From Bacteroidales bacterium (GTDB taxonomy: Bacteria > Bacteroidota > Bacteroidia > Bacteroidales > UBA12170): 56,843 nucleotides of DNA. The notes beneath the pieces were generated by a model. The model did no database searches, was not told the DNA's origin, and worked only from the letters and a program-made list of their open reading frames with translations. Below, in pieces: positions 7,628 to 16,364 of this stretch (position 1 is its first letter; every line of letters begins with the position of its first letter). The DNA is taken from positions 1-56,843 of the forward strand of contig JAGGUP010000117.1 in assembly GCA_021158405.1 (NCBI GenBank), in the 5' to 3' direction. A program made the translations under genes and the position numbers.

Positions 7628-9253
7628 TTATTCAAATAAATTTGTCAGGGAGAAGCTGTTTCCGTCGAATAATCCTTTGTCACTCAGTTTTAATTCTGGA
7701 ATTACGAGTAAGGCCATAAAGGAAAGCGTCATAAAAGGGGCTTCTAAATTGCCTCCTAGTGATTTGGCTTTTTTGTCAATTTCGGCATATTTTCTAGCGA
7801 CCTCAAAACCATCCTGATTAGACATAATGCCTGCAACGGGAAGTGGAAGTATCATTTGTTCTTTCTCGTTAACCCAGGAAACTCCTCCGGTTTTATTAAT
7901 AATTAAATTGATAGCTTTTAATAATTCGGCATCGGTTGTCCCAATGCCAATAATATTATGACTGTCGTGTGCAACACTTGAAGCAATGGCTCCTTTCTTA
8001 AATCCAAAACCCCGTACAAAACCAATCGCTGGTTTTGAGGGTTTATATCGATTTATTACCGCAATTTTTAAAACATCATGTTGGATATCACTAATTACAT
8101 TGTTTTGTTCAATTAGCGCTTCACCCAAAACGGATCTGGTAATTAACTGACCAGTAATAGCTTCGATAATTTTTAATTTTTTGTCTTGAGGTTTAACGAT
8201 TAAGTCGGAAATAGTTAAAGGTTGTGCAACGAATAGATTGGGCGTTTCTTCCTGTACTGAATCAATTAAAGTTTTTCCATTTTCGGCAATGAGTTGTCCT
8301 TGTACAAAGGTCTTTAAAACCTGAAAATGGGTTGGATTATCAATCACAATAAAATCAGCATCATCACCCACTTGTAATAATCCTACGTTGAGTTTATAAT
8401 GTTGAATGGGGTTGAGGGTACAGCTTTTTAGTACATTCATTAGATCAAATCCTTTGGCCAATGCACGTTTAATCATTTGATTAATATGTCCTTGTTCAAG
8501 ATCGTTAGGATGTTTATCGTCGGAGCAGAGCATGATTTTATCACTGTATTTTCCCATAAGCTCTATGAGCGATTCGAAGTTTTTAGCAGCGCTTCCTTCA
8601 CGAATTTGGACAAACATACCATCTTTCAATTTATCAAGAGCTTCTTCGGTGGTAAAGCATTCGTGATCGGTAGAAATGCCGGCTGTAACATATTTTTGAG
8701 CATCTTTTCCTTTCAATCCCGGAGCATGACCATCTACTGGTTTATCGTGTCTTTTAGCACTCGAAAGTTTTTTCAGAACTTCAGGATCTCCATTCAAAAC
8801 CCCGGGAAAGTTCATCATTTCGGCCAAATATTTTATTTCATCCATTTCTAAAAGTTCTTCTACTTCTTTTGGACCTAGAGATGCACCGGTGCTTTCAAAT
8901 GGAGTGGCAGGCACGCACGATGGAGCTCCAAAATAAAACTTAAAAGGAACCTTTTTCCCATTTTCAATCATAAACTTAACACCGTCAATTCCCAAAACAT
9001 TGGCAATTTCGTGGGGGTCGGAAACCGTGGCTACTGTCCCATGAACAGAGGCCAATCGTGCAAATTCCGACGGAATAAGCATAGAACTTTCAATATGAAT
9101 ATGAGCATCAATTAAACCGGGTAAAATATATTGAGTTTCGGTAATTGTATTGTTTGGAATGATTGCTTTTATTTTTGAGCCTTCGATATGGAGCTCGCCT
9201 TTAATAATCTTTCCTGCAAGTATATCAACGATATTTCCTTTAAAAATTTTCAT
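7628..9253 (-). CDS. ade: Adenine deaminase
   Basis: A 541-residue metal-dependent amidohydrolase that converts adenine to hypoxanthine and ammonia (purine salvage, cytosol). Visible motifs are LPGLIDAHIHIESSM (His51, His53, Glu55), TVATVSDPHEIANVLG, DGHAPGL, STDHECFT and LCSDDKHP. The C-terminal Ade domain includes AIASSVAHDSHNIIGIG and PLPVAGIMS. Length and order agree with bacterial Ade. The frame extends 13 codons further to a TTG at 9292, but the ATG at 9251-9253 (MKIFKGNIVD) gives the normal N-terminus. It is last of the tgt-lptG-ade run on the minus strand, 53 bp behind the permease gene; there is no obvious metabolic link to those neighbours. Confidence 0.92.
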   Translation of the reverse strand: MKIFKGNIVDILAGKIIKGELHIEGSKIKAIIPNNTITETQYILPGLIDAHIHIESSMLIPSEFARLASVHGTVATVSDPHEIANVLGIDGVKFMIENGKKVPFKFYFGAPSCVPATPFESTGASLGPKEVEELLEMDEIKYLAEMMNFPGVLNGDPEVLKKLSSAKRHDKPVDGHAPGLKGKDAQKYVTAGISTDHECFTTEEALDKLKDGMFVQIREGSAAKNFESLIELMGKYSDKIMLCSDDKHPNDLEQGHINQMIKRALAKGFDLMNVLKSCTLNPIQHYKLNVGLLQVGDDADFIVIDNPTHFQVLKTFVQGQLIAENGKTLIDSVQEETPNLFVAQPLTISDLIVKPQDKKLKIIEAITGQLITRSVLGEALIEQNNVISDIQHDVLKIAVINRYKPSKPAIGFVRGFGFKKGAIASSVAHDSHNIIGIGTTDAELLKAINLIINKTGGVSWVNEKEQMILPLPVAGIMSNQDGFEVARKYAEIDKKAKSLGGNLEAPFMTLSFMALLVIPELKLSDKGLFDGNSFSLTNLFE

Positions 9254-9306
9254 AATTAGCTTGTTTTTCAATGCTAATATAGGCTTTTTCAAGAAACAAG
9301 CAAAAT

Positions 9307-10386
9307 TTATTTAGGTGCTTTTTTGAGAAGGTACAAGGCAATAAAAATATAAATAATATTAGGTAACCAAGCAGCGGCTAGAGGAGAAAGATTTCCTGAG
9401 ATAGCAAATACGGTTGTGAATTGCATAAATAAAATATAGAGAAATGTGAGCGCGATTCCAGCGCCTAAATGTACCCCAATACCTCCACGTACTTTCCGGC
9501 TTGATAAACTCACCCCGATTATGGTTAAAATGATGGAAGCAAAAGGAAAAGCGATACGTTTATGCATTTCAATTTCGTAGGTAATTACATTGGGAGCTCC
9601 TTTGAGTTTTTGTTTGTCAATAAAATTACGTATTTCCATAAAGTCCATTTCTTCATAATCTTCTTTGATTAAGATAAGATCTTTTGGGCTAATTTTTAGC
9701 GTGGTGTCTTTCTCTTTTCCGATAATGAGTTCTTCATTTAAACCATTGATATAGCGCTCATAATAATTTTTAAGTTGCCATTTATTGCTCACTGAGTCAT
9801 AAATTGCTTTCTCGGTATTCAATTTGTACTTCAATTTTCCTGTGCTATCGATTTGTTCAAGGGAAAATTTTTGTGCCGTATTTGATTTTCTATCAAAGCG
9901 TTCTATATAGGCAAATACACCTTTGCTCATTTGAAGATGAATATTATGCCCCATATCATTTCGTAAATTTTGAATGTATTTCTGCTTGAAAGCACGAGTT
10001 TCAATATTTGTATGTGGAATAACAAAATTGGCAAGTGCAAAAGACAGAGCGCCGAGTATGGCGGCAGAAATAAGATAAGGTTGAAGCAAGCGTCTGAAAC
10101 TAATGCCGGCACTCAGAATTGCAATAATTTCGGTGTTTGAAGCTAGTTTGGAAGTGAAGAAAATAACCGAAATGAAAACAAATAAATAGCTGAAAAGATT
10201 GATGAAATAAGGAATAAAATTAAGGTAATAAGAGAAAATAATCTCGTATAAAGGAGCTTCATTTTCGATGAAATTCTCTATTTTTTCAGAAACATCAAAA
10301 ATAATTATTATTACTGTTAACAGGGCAATAGCATAGAAAAAAGTGCCAAGAAATTTTTTGATAATGTAATAATCAATTTTCTTCAT
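9307..10386 (-). CDS. LptF/LptG-family (YjgP/YjgQ) LPS export permease
   Basis: This 359-residue protein has the LptF/LptG architecture. Two or three N-terminal membrane helices come first (about 12-31, 45-75, 95-120), followed by a periplasmic beta-jellyroll-like region (about 125-265). Three C-terminal helices then lie at about 270-355, including KRIAFPFASIILTIIGVSLS. Typical family motifs are the start MKKIDYYIIKKFLGTFFYA and ASNTEIIAILSAGISFRRL. In the family, LptF and LptG form the membrane part of the LptB2FG transporter that extracts lipopolysaccharide from the inner membrane. The gene starts 4 bp after the tgt stop, so the two are cotranscribed. It is closer in layout to LptG, but F and G cannot be separated with certainty here. 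Confidence 0.88.
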   Translation of the reverse strand: MKKIDYYIIKKFLGTFFYAIALLTVIIIIFDVSEKIENFIENEAPLYEIIFSYYLNFIPYFINLFSYLFVFISVIFFTSKLASNTEIIAILSAGISFRRLLQPYLISAAILGALSFALANFVIPHTNIETRAFKQKYIQNLRNDMGHNIHLQMSKGVFAYIERFDRKSNTAQKFSLEQIDSTGKLKYKLNTEKAIYDSVSNKWQLKNYYERYINGLNEELIIGKEKDTTLKISPKDLILIKEDYEEMDFMEIRNFIDKQKLKGAPNVITYEIEMHKRIAFPFASIILTIIGVSLSSRKVRGGIGVHLGAGIALTFLYILFMQFTTVFAISGNLSPLAAAWLPNIIYIFIALYLLKKAPK

Positions 10387-10390
10387 TTGC

Positions 10391-11521
10391 TTAGAGGCGA
10401 GTTGTCAATTTTTTTATCATCACATTTTTCCAGAAACTAAAATCACCGGCTAAGATATGATTTCTTGCTTCATCAACCAACCATAAATAAAAACGTAAAT
10501 TATGTAAACTAGCTATCATTCCACCCAAAATTTCTTTAGCAGCAAATAAATGTCTTAAATAGGCTTTCGTATATTGAGCATCAACAAAAGACAATCCGTT
10601 TGTATCAATTGGAGAGAAGTCTTTTTGCCATTTTAGATTTTTAATATTGATAATCCCTTCACTGGTGAAAAGCATTCCATTTCGTCCATTGCGAGTAGGC
10701 ATTACACAATCGAACATATCCACGCCCAGAGCGATACTTTCTAAAATATTTGCAGGAGTTCCAACTCCCATTAAATAACGAGGTTTGTCTTTTGGCAGAA
10801 TTCCACAAACTAAATCCGTTTGTTCATACATCACCTCATGTGGCTCACCGACCGATAATCCCCCTATTGCGTTTCCGTCAGCATTATAGGAAGCAATTAT
10901 TTCAGCTGATTTTTTTCGCAAATCACTGTAAGTGCTCCCTTGAACTATTGGGAATAAAGCTTGTTTATAACCGTATTTTCCTTCTGTATTATTGAAATGA
11001 GTGACACAGCGATCCAACCATCGGTGTGTAAGTTCCATGGAGCTTTTGGCATAATCATAATCGCAAGGATAAGGAGTGCATTCATCAAAAGCCATCATGA
11101 TATCTGCACCAATTGTTCGCTCAATATCCATTACTCTTTCCGGAGTAAACAAATGCCTCGAGCCATCAATATGAGATTGAAATAAAACGCCTTCATCTGT
11201 TAATTTTCTGGTTGCAGATAGAGAATACACCTGATATCCACCACTGTCGGTTAATATGGGCTTGTCCCATCCATTAAATTTATGCAAACCGCCTGCAAGC
11301 TCAATCACTTCCATCCCCGGACGTAAATACAGGTGATAGGTATTTCCTAAAATTATCTGTGCTTTGGTATCTTCTTTAACATCGCGAATATGAATCGCTT
11401 TTACAGCTCCGGCGGTTCCTACAGGCATAAAAATGGGTGTTTTTATTTTTCCGTGATTAGTAGTTATTTCTCCAGCCCGGGCATTGCTGCCGCTATCCGT
11501 CTTTTCCAGTTTAAAATCCAT
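10391..11521 (-). CDS. tgt: Queuine/preQ1 tRNA-guanine transglycosylase
   Basis: A 376-residue cytosolic enzyme that exchanges G34 for a queuosine precursor in tRNAs with GUN anticodons. The TIM-barrel motifs are intact: LTDSGGYQVYSL (Asp92), IMMAFDEC, the GGLSVGE loop (about 220-226) and the nucleophile Asp271 in VDMFDCVMPTRNGRNG. The C-terminal zinc site is not: the usual CxCxxC segment is replaced by DTNGLSFVDAQYTKAYL (about 307-321), and only the final His340 (SLHNL) remains. I recall the same loss in other Bacteroidota Tgt proteins, so this is probably a lineage trait rather than inactivation. It heads an operon with the LptG-like gene and has a TATCTTTG -7 element just upstream. Confidence 0.93.
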   Translation of the reverse strand: MDFKLEKTDSGSNARAGEITTNHGKIKTPIFMPVGTAGAVKAIHIRDVKEDTKAQIILGNTYHLYLRPGMEVIELAGGLHKFNGWDKPILTDSGGYQVYSLSATRKLTDEGVLFQSHIDGSRHLFTPERVMDIERTIGADIMMAFDECTPYPCDYDYAKSSMELTHRWLDRCVTHFNNTEGKYGYKQALFPIVQGSTYSDLRKKSAEIIASYNADGNAIGGLSVGEPHEVMYEQTDLVCGILPKDKPRYLMGVGTPANILESIALGVDMFDCVMPTRNGRNGMLFTSEGIINIKNLKWQKDFSPIDTNGLSFVDAQYTKAYLRHLFAAKEILGGMIASLHNLRFYLWLVDEARNHILAGDFSFWKNVMIKKLTTRL

Positions 11522-11535
11522 GTAATAAATTTTTA

Positions 11536-11543
11536 CAAAGATA
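11536..11543 (-). promoter_or_regulatory. Promoter -7 element TATCTTTG before tgt
   Basis: On the minus strand TATCTTTG fits TAnnTTTG and lies 14 bp before the tgt ATG. Only a weak -33 (GTTT, 19 bp further upstream) is seen. Confidence 0.5.
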
Positions 11544-11834
11544 GAAAAAGCCCAACAAGTTGAAACTTGCTCGATTGCTTAATTATTTAATGAGAACAAT
11601 CCTTTTGGAAATTCATTATTCAGTGTATCTTTATATATTGAGAAATATTTTTGGCTATCACCTAAACAATTCAATGATTTGCCCTGCGTAAGTGTTATTT
11701 GTTTTGCTATTTGGATGATTTATAGATGAGAATGGTAGTGATTATTAACATTATTGCATTAGTAAGTTTAAAGTAAAAGCCAATATTTACACATGCGAAA
11801 TTTTTAATTTCGCTAGAATAAAATAGACTGCATT
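11544..11834. other. Intergenic region between divergent tgt and glycosyltransferase operons
   Basis: No open frame with gene character is seen on either strand. It contains a perfect 8-bp inverted repeat GCGAAATT/AATTTCGC with a 3-nt loop at 11795-11813, about 20 bp before the glycosyltransferase start. That repeat could be an operator or part of a leader. There is also a small hairpin CAAGTT-GA-AACTTG near 11559-11572. No confident -33/-7 pair was found for the plus-strand operon. Confidence 0.45.
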
Positions 11835-12938
11835 TTGTTGAAATTTGATGAAATACTAGTAGGAGGGCTTGCCCTTAGTTTTGTAATCCAGATACTCTAT
11901 CATGGATTGGTTTTTGCACGTTTGGTTTATTATAAGCCTAGGCCAAAAAACGTAAGTCATTTGCCAGTTTCAGTGGTTATTGTGGCTCGAAATGAATATC
12001 ATAATTTAATAAAAATGCTGGAGCCTATTTTGAATCAGGATTATCCTCAATTTGAAGTTGTGGTAGTAAATGATAATTCTGATGATGAGACTCACTTTTT
12101 TTTAAGAGAACTGGAGAAATCGTATGCGCATTTAAAAGTGGTTCAGATTGATCAAAGCTTAAACTTTTTTAAAGGGAAGAAATTTCCACTTTCAATTGGT
12201 ATTAAATCGGCTAGCTATGATACTCTTTTGCATACAGATGCCAATAGTGTTATTCACTCTGATCAATGGATTAGAAGTATGCAAGGAGCATTTCAAGAAA
12301 AAACGCAAATTGTATTGGGTTATGCTCCATATAAAGTAGAAGCAGGGTTTTTAAACAAACTTATTCGTTTCGATGCTTTTATGGCGGCATTGAATTATCT
12401 TTCTCTTGCACTTTTGCGTATCCCATACAAGGGTGTTGGGCGAAACCTTGCCTATAGTAAAAGTATGTTTTATCAGAAGAAAGGATTTATTGCACATTAT
12501 AAAGTAGATTTAGGCGATGATGATTTGTTCATTAATCAAGCGGCAAATAAAATAAATACGGCTATTTGTATAGAACCTGAAAGCTTTGTATATTCTAATG
12601 CCGAAAAAAAAATAGGGTTTTGGTTAGAACAAAAAAAACGTCAATTATCTACTAGTCGATTATACAAATCAAAACACAGGTTATTCTTAATGATTTATCC
12701 AATTTCGCTTTTCGTTTTTTATGTGTTCAGCCTTACGTTATTGATTTTAAATAACTGGTTAATAGTTGTTTTGATTTTATTTATAGCTCGCTTATTAAGC
12801 TTTATTCTGATCCAGAAAAGTGCTTTAAGCAAGTTAAAAGAACAAAAATTATTATTACTTTCGCCATTACTCGAGTTGTTGCTATTTTCTTTATTGGGTA
12901 TGGTAATGGGCTTAAATATTTTCAACAGAAAAAAATAA
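11835..12938 (+). CDS. Membrane-anchored family 2 glycosyltransferase
   Basis: This 367-residue protein starts with a membrane helix (about 8-30). A GT-A fold follows: SVVIVARNEYHNL, VVVNDNSDDE (about 75-85), the DxD-like HTDANS, and GDDDLFINQ, where an acidic catalytic base is expected. EQKKRQLSTSRLY stands in place of QxxRW. Two or three further helices end the protein (about 285-360). The fold and topology resemble processive GT2 enzymes; the sugar and acceptor cannot be told. The only in-frame starts are TTG codons (11835 or 11838); no ATG lies near the N-terminus and the upstream ATG is out of frame. Its TAA abuts the sigma-factor ATG directly, so translation is probably coupled. Confidence 0.82.
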   Translation: MLKFDEILVGGLALSFVIQILYHGLVFARLVYYKPRPKNVSHLPVSVVIVARNEYHNLIKMLEPILNQDYPQFEVVVVNDNSDDETHFFLRELEKSYAHLKVVQIDQSLNFFKGKKFPLSIGIKSASYDTLLHTDANSVIHSDQWIRSMQGAFQEKTQIVLGYAPYKVEAGFLNKLIRFDAFMAALNYLSLALLRIPYKGVGRNLAYSKSMFYQKKGFIAHYKVDLGDDDLFINQAANKINTAICIEPESFVYSNAEKKIGFWLEQKKRQLSTSRLYKSKHRLFLMIYPISLFVFYVFSLTLLILNNWLIVVLILFIARLLSFILIQKSALSKLKEQKLLLLSPLLELLLFSLLGMVMGLNIFNRKK

Positions 12939-13547
12939 ATGGAACTAGACATTCATTTAACAGATAAAGGAAAACGCGATTATGCATTGGTGCAGATGGC
13001 TATAGAAGGTAGCCAGTCAGCCTATGCTGATTTAATGAATAATTACCGTGATTCGCTTTATTTTATGTTGTTGAAGATGACAAATAATGCCACGGATGCC
13101 GAAGATATGACCATAGAAGCATTCGGGAAGGCATTCAAGAGCATTCATTTATATTCTCCAAAATATGCTTTTAGCACTTGGCTTTTCCGTATTGCCACTA
13201 ATAATGCCATCGATTTTATCCGAAAGAAAAAGCAAGGTATACTTTCTATAGATAAAAGCCTTACCGGAGATGAAAAAGGACCAAATTTATCTCAAAATAT
13301 AGATTCTGGCGCACTCGATCCTGAGGAAATATTTGTTCGAGAACAAAAGATTGAATTAATGCGTCAAGTGGTCGACCGCCTAAAACCGCATTATAAATTA
13401 CTAATCGAACTTCGCTATTTTAAAGAGTTTTCGTACGATGAGATTGCTGATGAAATGGATTTGCCTTTAGGTACGGTTAAAGCTCAACTCTTCAGAGCGC
13501 GCGAATTTCTTTACAATATCATGAAAAACGCCAAGGAAAATATTTAA
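12939..13547 (+). CDS. RNA polymerase sigma factor, sigma-70/ECF type
   Basis: A 202-residue sigma factor with two domains. Region 2 (about residues 20-95) contains YRDSLYFMLLKMTNNATDAED, EAFGKAFKSI and FSTWLFRIATNNAIDFIRKK. Region 4 (about 140-197) contains KPHYKLLIELRYFKEFSYDEIADEM and a helix-turn-helix LPLGTVKAQLFRAREFL. A linker of about 40 residues separates the two. It starts at the base after the glycosyltransferase stop, so it belongs to that operon. No anti-sigma gene lies next to it, so it may be a housekeeping-like ECF factor of the kind Bacteroidota use constitutively. The regulon is unknown. Confidence 0.88.
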   Translation: MELDIHLTDKGKRDYALVQMAIEGSQSAYADLMNNYRDSLYFMLLKMTNNATDAEDMTIEAFGKAFKSIHLYSPKYAFSTWLFRIATNNAIDFIRKKKQGILSIDKSLTGDEKGPNLSQNIDSGALDPEEIFVREQKIELMRQVVDRLKPHYKLLIELRYFKEFSYDEIADEMDLPLGTVKAQLFRAREFLYNIMKNAKENI

Positions 13548-13590
13548 TCTTCATTTACTTTATTTTTTTATAAAAATTAGAGCATAAAAA

Positions 13591-13612
13591 AAGCAAGCCA
13601 AAAGGCTTGCTT
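13591..13612. terminator. Terminator hairpin AAGCAAGCC/GGCTTGCTT
   Basis: A perfect 9-bp stem with an AAAA loop lies 43 bp after the sigma-factor stop. On the plus strand the tract after it is short (TTATAT). On the minus strand the stem is followed by a clean run of seven T, so termination is stronger for minus-strand transcripts, hinting at an RNA made from the region to its right. Confidence 0.7.
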
Positions 13613-14060
13613 ATATAGAGATAATTATTTGCGTTAATTTAAGCTGTTAGGTTCAATCTCATAACTTTGGCTAATATAGGATACTTATTCAAAGTGGAAC
13701 ATGCAAATGAGCAGGCGTTAGTATCTATTGTATAAACGTCCACATTTTCCGTTTAAACGTAATAATTTTTCAATGGGTTTTGGTATTTGACAAAGTAAAG
13801 AGATAAGTAAATCGGGATGTTTACTTATCTCTTTGGTAAGAAATAATAATGCGTAAATATTGCTTGGAGGTAAAAAGACCCAAAGGTAGCATGTAAAAAA
13901 TGGCGATTGTGAGTAAATGTACGAGCGAATAGATCTATTTATTAAACGCGTTGTTTCATTGATTAAGCGTAACGTTTTCTGTTCTTTTTTTGTATTTTAA
14001 AAATTAACATTCCCTTATAAGGAATTCTGATAATCGGTATGTTAAAAAGAATTTTATTCG
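13613..14060 (-). ncRNA. Non-coding stretch; possible minus-strand small RNA (about 13591-13877)
   Basis: No plausible protein is encoded here on either strand. Three signals suggest a minus-strand transcript: a -7-like TACCTTTG at 13881-13888, a perfect 15-bp stem with an 8-nt loop (13797-13811 with 13820-13834), and the terminator at 13591-13612, whose T7 tract faces the minus strand. No good -33 is seen. The sequence matches no RNA family I can recognise by eye (not tmRNA, RNase P or SRP RNA). A 10-bp palindrome CGTTTAAACG lies at about 13750. The call is speculative. Confidence 0.3.
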
Positions 14061-14068
14061 TAAATTTG
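14061..14068 (+). promoter_or_regulatory. Promoter -7 element TAAATTTG of the suf operon
   Basis: TAAATTTG matches TAnnTTTG and lies 38 bp before the sufB ATG. The expected -33 position near 14040 holds only TGTT. No recognisable IscR- or Fur-type palindrome was seen around it. Confidence 0.5.
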
Positions 14069-14106
14069 CGGACTTATTTTAAATTAATCTAAATAAGAAG
14101 CAAAAC

Positions 14107-15555
14107 ATGGCTCAAGACGAGAAAAGACTGATAGAAGAGGTTACGCAGAGCGAGTATAAATATGGATTTGTTACAGATATTGAAACTGAAACAGCCCCCA
14201 AAGGATTGAATGAAGATACTGTTCGTTATATTTCCACTCAAAAGAATGAACCTGAATGGCTTTTGGAGCATCGCTTAAAAGCTTTTCGGAAATGGAAAGA
14301 AATGGAACAACCCAATTGGGCTCATTTAAAAATTGCCGAAATAGATTTTCAGGATATTATATACTATGCCGCACCTAAGAAGAAAAAAGAACTGGCAAGT
14401 CTGGATGAGGTTGATCCGGAATTAATAGATACGTTTAATAAACTTGGAATCTCATTGGAAGAGCAAAAACGGTTGTCCAATGTGGCGGTAGATGCTGTTA
14501 TAGATAGTGTATCGGTAAAAACTACGTTTACAGATACGCTTGCGAAACATGGCATTCTGTTTTGCTCGTTTAGCGACGCAGTTAAAAATTATCCCGATTT
14601 GGTTAAAAAATATTTGGGCATGGCAGTTTCTCCAAGCGACAATTTTTTTGCTGCTTTAAATACGGCTGTGTTTAGTGATGGATCTTTCTGTTATATTCCA
14701 AAAGGCGTAAGAAGTCCAATGGAATTGTCTACTTATTTTAGAATAAATGCAGCCAATACCGGACAGTTTGAAAGAACACTTATTATTGCTGAAGAAGGTT
14801 CTTATGTGAGTTATATGGAAGGTTGTACAGCACCGCAACGCGACGAAAACCAATTGCATGCTGCTATTGTAGAGATTATTGCGATGAAAGATGCTGAAGT
14901 TAAATATTCTACCGTACAAAATTGGTATCCGGGAAATAAAGAAGGTAAAGGCGGAATTTATAATTTTGTAACTAAACGGGGAATTTGCAAAGGCGATCAT
15001 TCTAAAATTTCGTGGACTCAAGTTGAAACAGGTTCTGCAATCACTTGGAAATACCCTAGTTGTATTTTATCCGGCGATAATTCAGTTGGTGAATTTTATT
15101 CGGTAGCTGTAACTAATAATTATCAGCAAGCGGATACAGGTTCTAAAATGATTCATTTGGGAAAAAATACGAAGAGCACTATTATTTCAAAAGGAATCTC
15201 TGCAGGTCATAGCAATAATAGCTATCGAGGTTTGGTAAAAATGACCAAACGTGCAACAAATAGCCGAAATTATTCCCAATGCGATAGTTTATTGTTGGGC
15301 GATCAATGTGGAGCACATACCTTTCCTTATATTGAGGGCGCCAATAAAAGCTCCATAATCGAGCATGAAGCAACAACTTCTAAAATTTCGGAAGATCAGT
15401 TGTTTTATTGTCAGCAACGAGGAATTAGTCAAGAATCGGCTGTTGGCCTGATCGTTAATGGTTATGCGAAAGAAGTGTTGAATAAATTACCTATGGAATT
15501 TGCTGTGGAAGCTCAAAAATTGCTTAGTATCAGTTTAGAAGGTAGTGTGGGTTAA
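14107..15555 (+). CDS. sufB: Fe-S cluster scaffold subunit SufB
   Basis: This 482-residue protein matches SufB in length and sequence. It has the N-terminal helical part ending in [22 protein letters not shown], then the right-handed beta-helix core with [42 protein letters not shown] and [17 protein letters not shown]. The conserved [17 protein letters not shown] holds the cysteine used for sulfur transfer in the family. SufB, with SufC and SufD, builds the nascent Fe-S cluster in the cytosol. It is the first gene of a six-gene operon in the order sufB-C-D-S-E-T; sufA is not in the operon. Confidence 0.96.
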   Translation: MAQDEKRLIEEVTQSEYKYGFVTDIETETAPKGLNEDTVRYISTQKNEPEWLLEHRLKAFRKWKEMEQPNWAHLKIAEIDFQDIIYYAAPKKKKELASLDEVDPELIDTFNKLGISLEEQKRLSNVAVDAVIDSVSVKTTFTDTLAKHGILFCSFSDAVKNYPDLVKKYLGMAVSPSDNFFAALNTAVFSDGSFCYIPKGVRSPMELSTYFRINAANTGQFERTLIIAEEGSYVSYMEGCTAPQRDENQLHAAIVEIIAMKDAEVKYSTVQNWYPGNKEGKGGIYNFVTKRGICKGDHSKISWTQVETGSAITWKYPSCILSGDNSVGEFYSVAVTNNYQQADTGSKMIHLGKNTKSTIISKGISAGHSNNSYRGLVKMTKRATNSRNYSQCDSLLLGDQCGAHTFPYIEGANKSSIIEHEATTSKISEDQLFYCQQRGISQESAVGLIVNGYAKEVLNKLPMEFAVEAQKLLSISLEGSVG

Positions 15556-15602
15556 ATTAAATAGATTTTTATCCCCGATTTTCGGGACAAAATAAATAGA
15601 GA

Positions 15603-16361
15603 ATGTTATTACAAATAAAAAATCTTCACGTTTCAATCAACGGAAAAGAAATATTAAGAGGAATTAATTTAGAAGTAAATAAAGGCGAAGTTCATGCCAT
15701 AATGGGACCAAATGGAACAGGTAAAAGTACACTTGCCAATGTAATTGCCGGTAAAGAAGGTTATGAGATTACACAAGGAGAGATTTTGTATAACGGCAAG
15801 GATATTCAAAAAATGCCACCGGAAGTGAGAGCACAGGAAGGCATCTTTTTGGGTTTTCAATATCCAGTCGAAATTCCGGGCGTGAGTATGACCAATTTTA
15901 TGCGTACTTCTTTGAATGAAATCCGAAAATACCATGGCCAAGAGCCAATTCCCGCAAAGGAATTTTTAGCTAGGATGGCTGAAAAGAAAGAATTAGTGGA
16001 AATCACAGCTAAACTCACCAATCGTTCTGTAAACGAAGGCTTTTCAGGCGGTGAGAAAAAGAAAAATGAGATTTATCAAATGGCCATGCTTGAACCTCAA
16101 TTGGCTATCTTGGATGAAACCGATTCAGGTTTGGATATTGATGCATTGCGTATCGTAGCCAACGGAGTTAATAAATTGAAAACCAGTGAGAATGCAACGG
16201 TAGTTATCACGCATTATCAGCGATTACTTGATTATATTGTTCCTGATTTTGTCCATGTGCTTTTCGAAGGAAAAGTGGTCCTTTCAGGTGGAAAAGAACT
16301 GGCATTAGAGCTTGAAGAAAAAGGTTACGATTGGATAAAAAAAGAAACGGAAAAGCGCTAG
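15603..16361 (+). CDS. sufC: Fe-S assembly ATPase SufC
   Basis: A 252-residue ABC-type ATPase without membrane domain. Walker A is GPNGTGKST (about 35-43), the Q-loop region is FLGFQYPVEIPGVS, the signature is EGFSGGEKKKNE, and Walker B is LAILDETDSGLDIDAL with the TDSGLD form typical of SufC. The H-loop follows (VVITHYQRLL). SufC binds SufB and SufD and powers conformational change of the scaffold during cluster assembly. It follows sufB after 47 bp and is separated from sufD by 3 bp. Confidence 0.96.
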   Translation: MLLQIKNLHVSINGKEILRGINLEVNKGEVHAIMGPNGTGKSTLANVIAGKEGYEITQGEILYNGKDIQKMPPEVRAQEGIFLGFQYPVEIPGVSMTNFMRTSLNEIRKYHGQEPIPAKEFLARMAEKKELVEITAKLTNRSVNEGFSGGEKKKNEIYQMAMLEPQLAILDETDSGLDIDALRIVANGVNKLKTSENATVVITHYQRLLDYIVPDFVHVLFEGKVVLSGGKELALELEEKGYDWIKKETEKR

Positions 16362-16364
16362 GTT

